A stretch of 32,965 nucleotides of DNA, from IMG/VR virus record IMGVR_UViG_3300047352_000282, positions 1 to 32,965 of that record. One strand, 5' to 3'. This DNA comes from a virus. Positions 29,718 through 32,965 of this stretch are shown one piece after another. Position 1 is the stretch's first letter; every line of letters begins with the position of its first letter. A model generated the notes under the pieces. The model was not told the origin of the DNA and did no database searches. It saw only the letters and a program-made list of their open reading frames with translations. Position numbers and translations under genes: made by a program.

Positions 29718-31366
29718 ATCGTTGTTAATTCTTGAAGTTCATCATCGGTTAATTGTTCAGCAAATAATATGATTGCGTTCATATTGCAAATGTCCGCAGT
29801 ATCATTGAACGATATTTTTTCAGTATTGTTTGTACTTGCAACTGCTCCGCTTTTTGTTCTATCGTTTCCATTTATATAAACCTTTACATTTGTTCCATTC
29901 CAAGAAACGGCAACTTTTGAATTGTTTGGTTCAAGTGTTGCCCTATTTACTATGAAAGCTGAACCATTGTAAACGTCAATACCATCGCTATAAAAATAAA
30001 ATGCGTATGAAGTTGTTCCGCTTGTATTTGTAAACTTATAATCTTGACCGCTTTGTATTATTTTTTCAAAATCAATATATATTGTTCCTTCCGTTGTCAA
30101 GGCAGTATCAAGCGTTTGTGAAGGGATTTGGTCAGTCACCCTTGTAACACTCGTTCCGCTTGTTGGGATGTAGGATGTTGGGTATGTTGCGTTGTTTTCG
30201 TGATTAATACCCCATATATGATAATTAGCTGCTTGACCACTACCACTCGCCCAAGTGGCACTTGATGAATTTATGGTATAAAATCTTGGAGCACCATTGA
30301 ACAAAGTATCAAATGTACAGATACACCTATACCACCCATTTCCGTAGTCCTCAATACTTGCTTCTGTATATATTCCAACATCTCCCAAAATGCCATTTTG
30401 TAAATCAAAATTAGCATAATGTTTTGATGAAGCCGAAGTAACTATTTGAATCCATTGCGTGTCTACGTATTTTATAAATGCAGAATATGTTGTTGGATTT
30501 GATGTGTCTATATTAACATTAGAGAGTAAATATATGCTACTTCCAGCAGAGCCACTTGAATAAATTACTTTGTCAGCAGTTTGATTTTCATCTGGGCTTA
30601 TAGTATCGTTTGCCGATATAGTTACACCATATTTAATCCAATAAGTTGAGTTGTCGAGCTGCTCTGAATATCTTTGTACATTTGTCCTCTGCCCTTCAAG
30701 CAATAAAGTAGGGCAACTTGAGTCAGTATAATCTAATCGAGGAATGTCAAGTCTATCCGTTGTTTTTATGTAAGGCTTTACTGATGTGCCTTTGTTTAAT
30801 TGGTATCCACTAACCTCAAATGTTTTTGCGGAATTGTAAGTTTGTTTTTCAATGGCTACGTTTGTGGTTGTTGAAGTTGCAGCCCTTACAACCGAACATC
30901 TAAAAATACCATTGCCCAAGTCAGTTATAGTTAACGAATTAGTTGTCGCTGCACCATTCAACATTCTAAAATCATCCGTTGCACTATTACCAACGCTTGG
31001 TGTGCTTCCATCTGTTAATTTAACAAAAACAGAAAAAGTATATGTTTGACCAACTATTGTTGTGTTTGGAAAAAATGCTACTCGCCGAATAGTATTGTCA
31101 CCATAATAAACGCCATTCCAATCGTAAACATCAGTTTGTTGAAATACTACACCAGTTTGAAAACCAACGCCACTTGTCGGTTGACTATTTGAGCTTAAAT
31201 TCCAAGGTACTTCCTCAATATATCCGTCAGCGTTTACCCTTGTCCCACTCGAAGCCCTTGTAAACGTAAAATCTCCAGCAGTAGTATTTGGCACTTCTGA
31301 ATAGAGTACATCTTCTCCGTAGCCACTCGGTATTAATACTAAACTTGCTTTTGATATTACACTCAT
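29714..31366 (-). CDS. Second tail fibre / spike protein, lectin-like C-terminus (550 aa)
   Basis: Paralogue of the fibre split across the window ends. The start SVISKASLVLIPSGYGED and FTFTRASSGTRVNADGYIE (about 33-51) is shared. A middle segment has LDYTDSSCPTLLLEGQRTNV (about 213-232), then a carbohydrate-binding-like domain ending in NATYPTSYIPTSGTSVTRV. The C-terminal 130 residues form a LamG/concanavalin-like domain (GTIYIDFEKIIQSGQDYKF, NVKVYINGNDRTKSG, ILFAEQLTDDELQELTTI). The role is host-surface binding. It couples by ATGA to the holin. Confidence 0.82.
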   Translation of the reverse strand: MSVISKASLVLIPSGYGEDVLYSEVPNTTAGDFTFTRASSGTRVNADGYIEEVPWNLSSNSQPTSGVGFQTGVVFQQTDVYDWNGVYYGDNTIRRVAFFPNTTIVGQTYTFSVFVKLTDGSTPSVGNSATDDFRMLNGAATTNSLTITDLGNGIFRCSVVRAATSTTTNVAIEKQTYNSAKTFEVSGYQLNKGTSVKPYIKTTDRLDIPRLDYTDSSCPTLLLEGQRTNVQRYSEQLDNSTYWIKYGVTISANDTISPDENQTADKVIYSSGSAGSSIYLLSNVNIDTSNPTTYSAFIKYVDTQWIQIVTSASSKHYANFDLQNGILGDVGIYTEASIEDYGNGWYRCICTFDTLFNGAPRFYTINSSSATWASGSGQAANYHIWGINHENNATYPTSYIPTSGTSVTRVTDQIPSQTLDTALTTEGTIYIDFEKIIQSGQDYKFTNTSGTTSYAFYFYSDGIDVYNGSAFIVNRATLEPNNSKVAVSWNGTNVKVYINGNDRTKSGAVASTNNTEKISFNDTADICNMNAIILFAEQLTDDELQELTTI

Positions 31367-31722
31367 TATTCCTCTTCAGTTTCTGGCACTACACAAAATT
31401 CACTCTCTGGGTATTTAATGCAGTAAGCCTTTAAATATAAGCCACTATCTCCAGCGAATGTGTGAACGCCTACGGGGTCGGGATAAACCTCGTAATCCTC
31501 TAAACTTTCAACCTCTTCATTTAATAACATATCAACGCTATATTTAGTCGATAGGTCTGTGCAAGAACCTTCCTCGTCAAATGCTTTGCAAATGAAGCCA
31601 ATCTCAACGATGGAATTCAGTTCTGGTATTAATGTTTCGTTCCCCTCCTCATCTTTACTGTAAAGGGTTGGTCTAATTTCTGCCCATTGGCTATCTGTAA
31701 ATTCGTATTTCTTAAATATCAT
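31366..31722 (-). CDS. Fibre-associated hypothetical protein (118 aa)
   Basis: An acidic 118-residue protein (MIFKKYEFTDSQWAEIRPTL) with a strand core ELNSIVEIGFICKAFDEEG, then VGVHTFAGDSGLYLKAYCIK and a very acidic tail PETEEE. It lies between the two fibre genes, one base from the downstream start. In Bacteroidota phages similar small acidic proteins accompany fibre genes and may act as assembly or attachment factors. Function here is inference from place. Confidence 0.65.
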   Translation of the reverse strand: MIFKKYEFTDSQWAEIRPTLYSKDEEGNETLIPELNSIVEIGFICKAFDEEGSCTDLSTKYSVDMLLNEEVESLEDYEVYPDPVGVHTFAGDSGLYLKAYCIKYPESEFCVVPETEEE

Positions 31723-31761
31723 TTTTTACTCTTGTTGTTATTATATGCGTAATTGTTACCC

Positions 31762-32965
31762 TTATAATGTTGTTAATGTTTGTAATTCGCTATCACTCAA
31801 CGCTTCATTAAAGACTATTAGTTGTTTGCATTTTCCGTAGAAATCAGCACCACCACCACCATCATCAAAAGATAATTCAGATAAGGTAGATGTCGTAAAC
31901 GTAGTTCCGCTTGAATCGGTTAATCTTTCTTGTCCATCAACCCATAAAGCAAAATCATTTTCTTTGTATTTTAACGCAATTTTGTGATTAATTGTTGAGT
32001 CTATAGAAAGATTAGCATTAAATTGATTTCCACTTGGATTTCTAACATTTACACTTATAAATGTTGGCGAATTGCTATATAATGAAACTCTATTTGCACT
32101 GCTTCCGCTATTTAATGATATAAATTTATATTGATTGTCATCTGAAAAAACCATCTCCGCAAACAACACACCCTCTGTACTATTAAAGGTCGCTGAAGTA
32201 CCCGCATTGTTGCAGACATCGGCGGTTCGAGTGGTTGATGAGCCACTATTTGAAGGGATGTAGGATGTTGGGTATGAGCCTTGTTCAACTTGGGCTCCGT
32301 AAGCATATATACCGCTTGTTCCGTCTCCTAAGTACGCTGCCGCCCTACTTGAAGTTGCTGTTAACTTAGGGCAGTATGTGCTATTGAAATTGCCCGTAGT
32401 GGTTTTAGTGGCAGTAAGTGAACATCTATACCACCCATTCGATATTAAAGTAATAGAAGCATCTAAATATGTTCCCGAACCTAAAACTCCATTCTCTAAA
32501 TCAAAATTGCAATATACAGACCCTTCATCAAATGATGCACCCCCGAAAAGAAGCTGCACTATATCTCTTTCTCCTTTTTTAAAGAAACCCGAAAGAGTGT
32601 ATGTATTCCCCGCAGTCCCTGCGATTGCCCTATATATTTGATGATTAATATTAGTACTACCTTCTGTAAATTTAGATGCAGTCAAATCTCCACTTGGGCT
32701 TGTAAATCCATCTGTAACAGTTATACTGCTCTTACTCCAATAGCTTTGACTAAAATCCTCGCTATATGTAATTAAATTGGTTGATTGTCCTTCAAGTAAT
32801 AAACTCGCACAACTTCCATCGCTATAATCCAAGCGAGGTACATCGTTTTCGATTACTTCTTTGACTGATACGTTGTCGATTGAGCCTATAAAATTACTAT
32901 AATTCCTAAAAGTTAGGTTTGAAGAAGTTGCAGTTTTTATAAATGTTTTTGTGCCAGATGATGTA
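31762..32965 (-). CDS. Tail fibre / spike protein, C-terminal part (5' end at the other window edge)
   Basis: Open to the right edge; an inner ATG at 32832 is not the real start, because the frame continues upstream through the terminal repeat and, by circular joining, to ATG 544. Residues near the edge read VPRLDYSDGSCASLLLEGQ, then YSEDFSQSYWSKSSITVTDG, an AYGAQVEQGSYPTSYIPSNS end of a carbohydrate-binding-like domain and a LamG-like domain ending FNEALSDSELQTLTTL. The 22-base stretch coding for the YPTSYIP region is identical at 30165-30186 in the other fibre. Confidence 0.85.
   Translation of the reverse strand, partial: TSSGTKTFIKTATSSNLTFRNYSNFIGSIDNVSVKEVIENDVPRLDYSDGSCASLLLEGQSTNLITYSEDFSQSYWSKSSITVTDGFTSPSGDLTASKFTEGSTNINHQIYRAIAGTAGNTYTLSGFFKKGERDIVQLLFGGASFDEGSVYCNFDLENGVLGSGTYLDASITLISNGWYRCSLTATKTTTGNFNSTYCPKLTATSSRAAAYLGDGTSGIYAYGAQVEQGSYPTSYIPSNSGSSTTRTADVCNNAGTSATFNSTEGVLFAEMVFSDDNQYKFISLNSGSSANRVSLYSNSPTFISVNVRNPSGNQFNANLSIDSTINHKIALKYKENDFALWVDGQERLTDSSGTTFTTSTLSELSFDDGGGGADFYGKCKQLIVFNEALSDSELQTLTTL
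32814..32965. repeat. Terminal direct repeat, right copy
   Basis: Second copy of bases 1-152, differing only at 32839. It lies inside the fibre gene in the same reading frame as the left copy. Confidence 0.85.

Noticed and set aside
29714-32965. Diversity-generating retroelement acting on the fibres
   Set aside because: No reverse transcriptase and no adenine-variable template/variable repeat pair were seen; the similarity is ordinary paralogy.
1-32965. Prophage with integrase, att sites or repressor
   Set aside because: No integrase or recombinase of either type was found and only weak HTH proteins are present; the end repeat fits circularity better than att sites.

Overview
The window is a complete or near-complete genome of a tailed, non-contractile (siphovirus-type) bacteriophage of a Bacteroidota host, most likely a flavobacterium. 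Signs of this are the AT-rich sequence, upstream regions without Shine-Dalgarno motifs, promoters of the Bacteroidota type (-33 TTTG and -7 TAnnTTTG about 18-19 bases apart), and replication and structural families typical of Bacteroidota phages. No integrase, excisionase, reverse transcriptase, tRNA gene or CRISPR array was seen, so I read it as a virulent phage. The first 152 bases recur as the last 152 with a single mismatch. The tail-fibre gene cut at position 1 continues in frame at the other end, which implies a circular or circularly permuted map of about 32.8 kb.

Layout. The minus strand carries almost everything from 23541 down to 1 and again from 32965 down to 28368. The plus strand carries one arm, 23609-28373. 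Following minus-strand transcription from the divergent region at 23.5 kb: a DUF4373-type replication protein, a DnaB/RecA-like helicase, small genes including an HNH-like protein and a MazG/DUF1599-like protein, a small protein with an SSB-like tail, a sigma-like/glycosyltransferase fusion, a ParB-methyltransferase fusion, S-adenosylmethionine decarboxylase (SpeD), and small and large terminase. Next come a tail-chaperone pair joined by a predicted -1 frameshift, an HK97-gp10-like protein, two large tail proteins and the tape measure. Only after these come protease/scaffold, major capsid, tail-tube-like protein, an unusually long portal polyprotein, connectors, two paralogous fibres, holin and M15 endolysin. 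The tail block thus lies between terminase and head block, unlike the usual siphovirus order.

The plus arm holds a RusA-like resolvase, small genes, an ERF annealing protein, a PD-(D/E)XK exonuclease, a protein with DnaA domain IV, a lytic transglycosylase, a nested spanin-like pair and a second nuclease-like protein. It therefore combines replication and recombination with a second set of lysis functions.

Three small genes (7603-7869, 14577-14723, 24003-24326) have nearly the same promoter and leader; the two on the minus strand also have their own terminators and look like independently transcribed 'moron' cassettes inside the late region. Most other genes overlap by 1-20 bases (often ATGA), indicating long, translationally coupled operons. 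The most notable features are the phage SpeD, the sigma-like/glycosyltransferase fusion, the frameshifted chaperone pair, the multi-domain portal, the cassette units and two predicted leaderless promoters.
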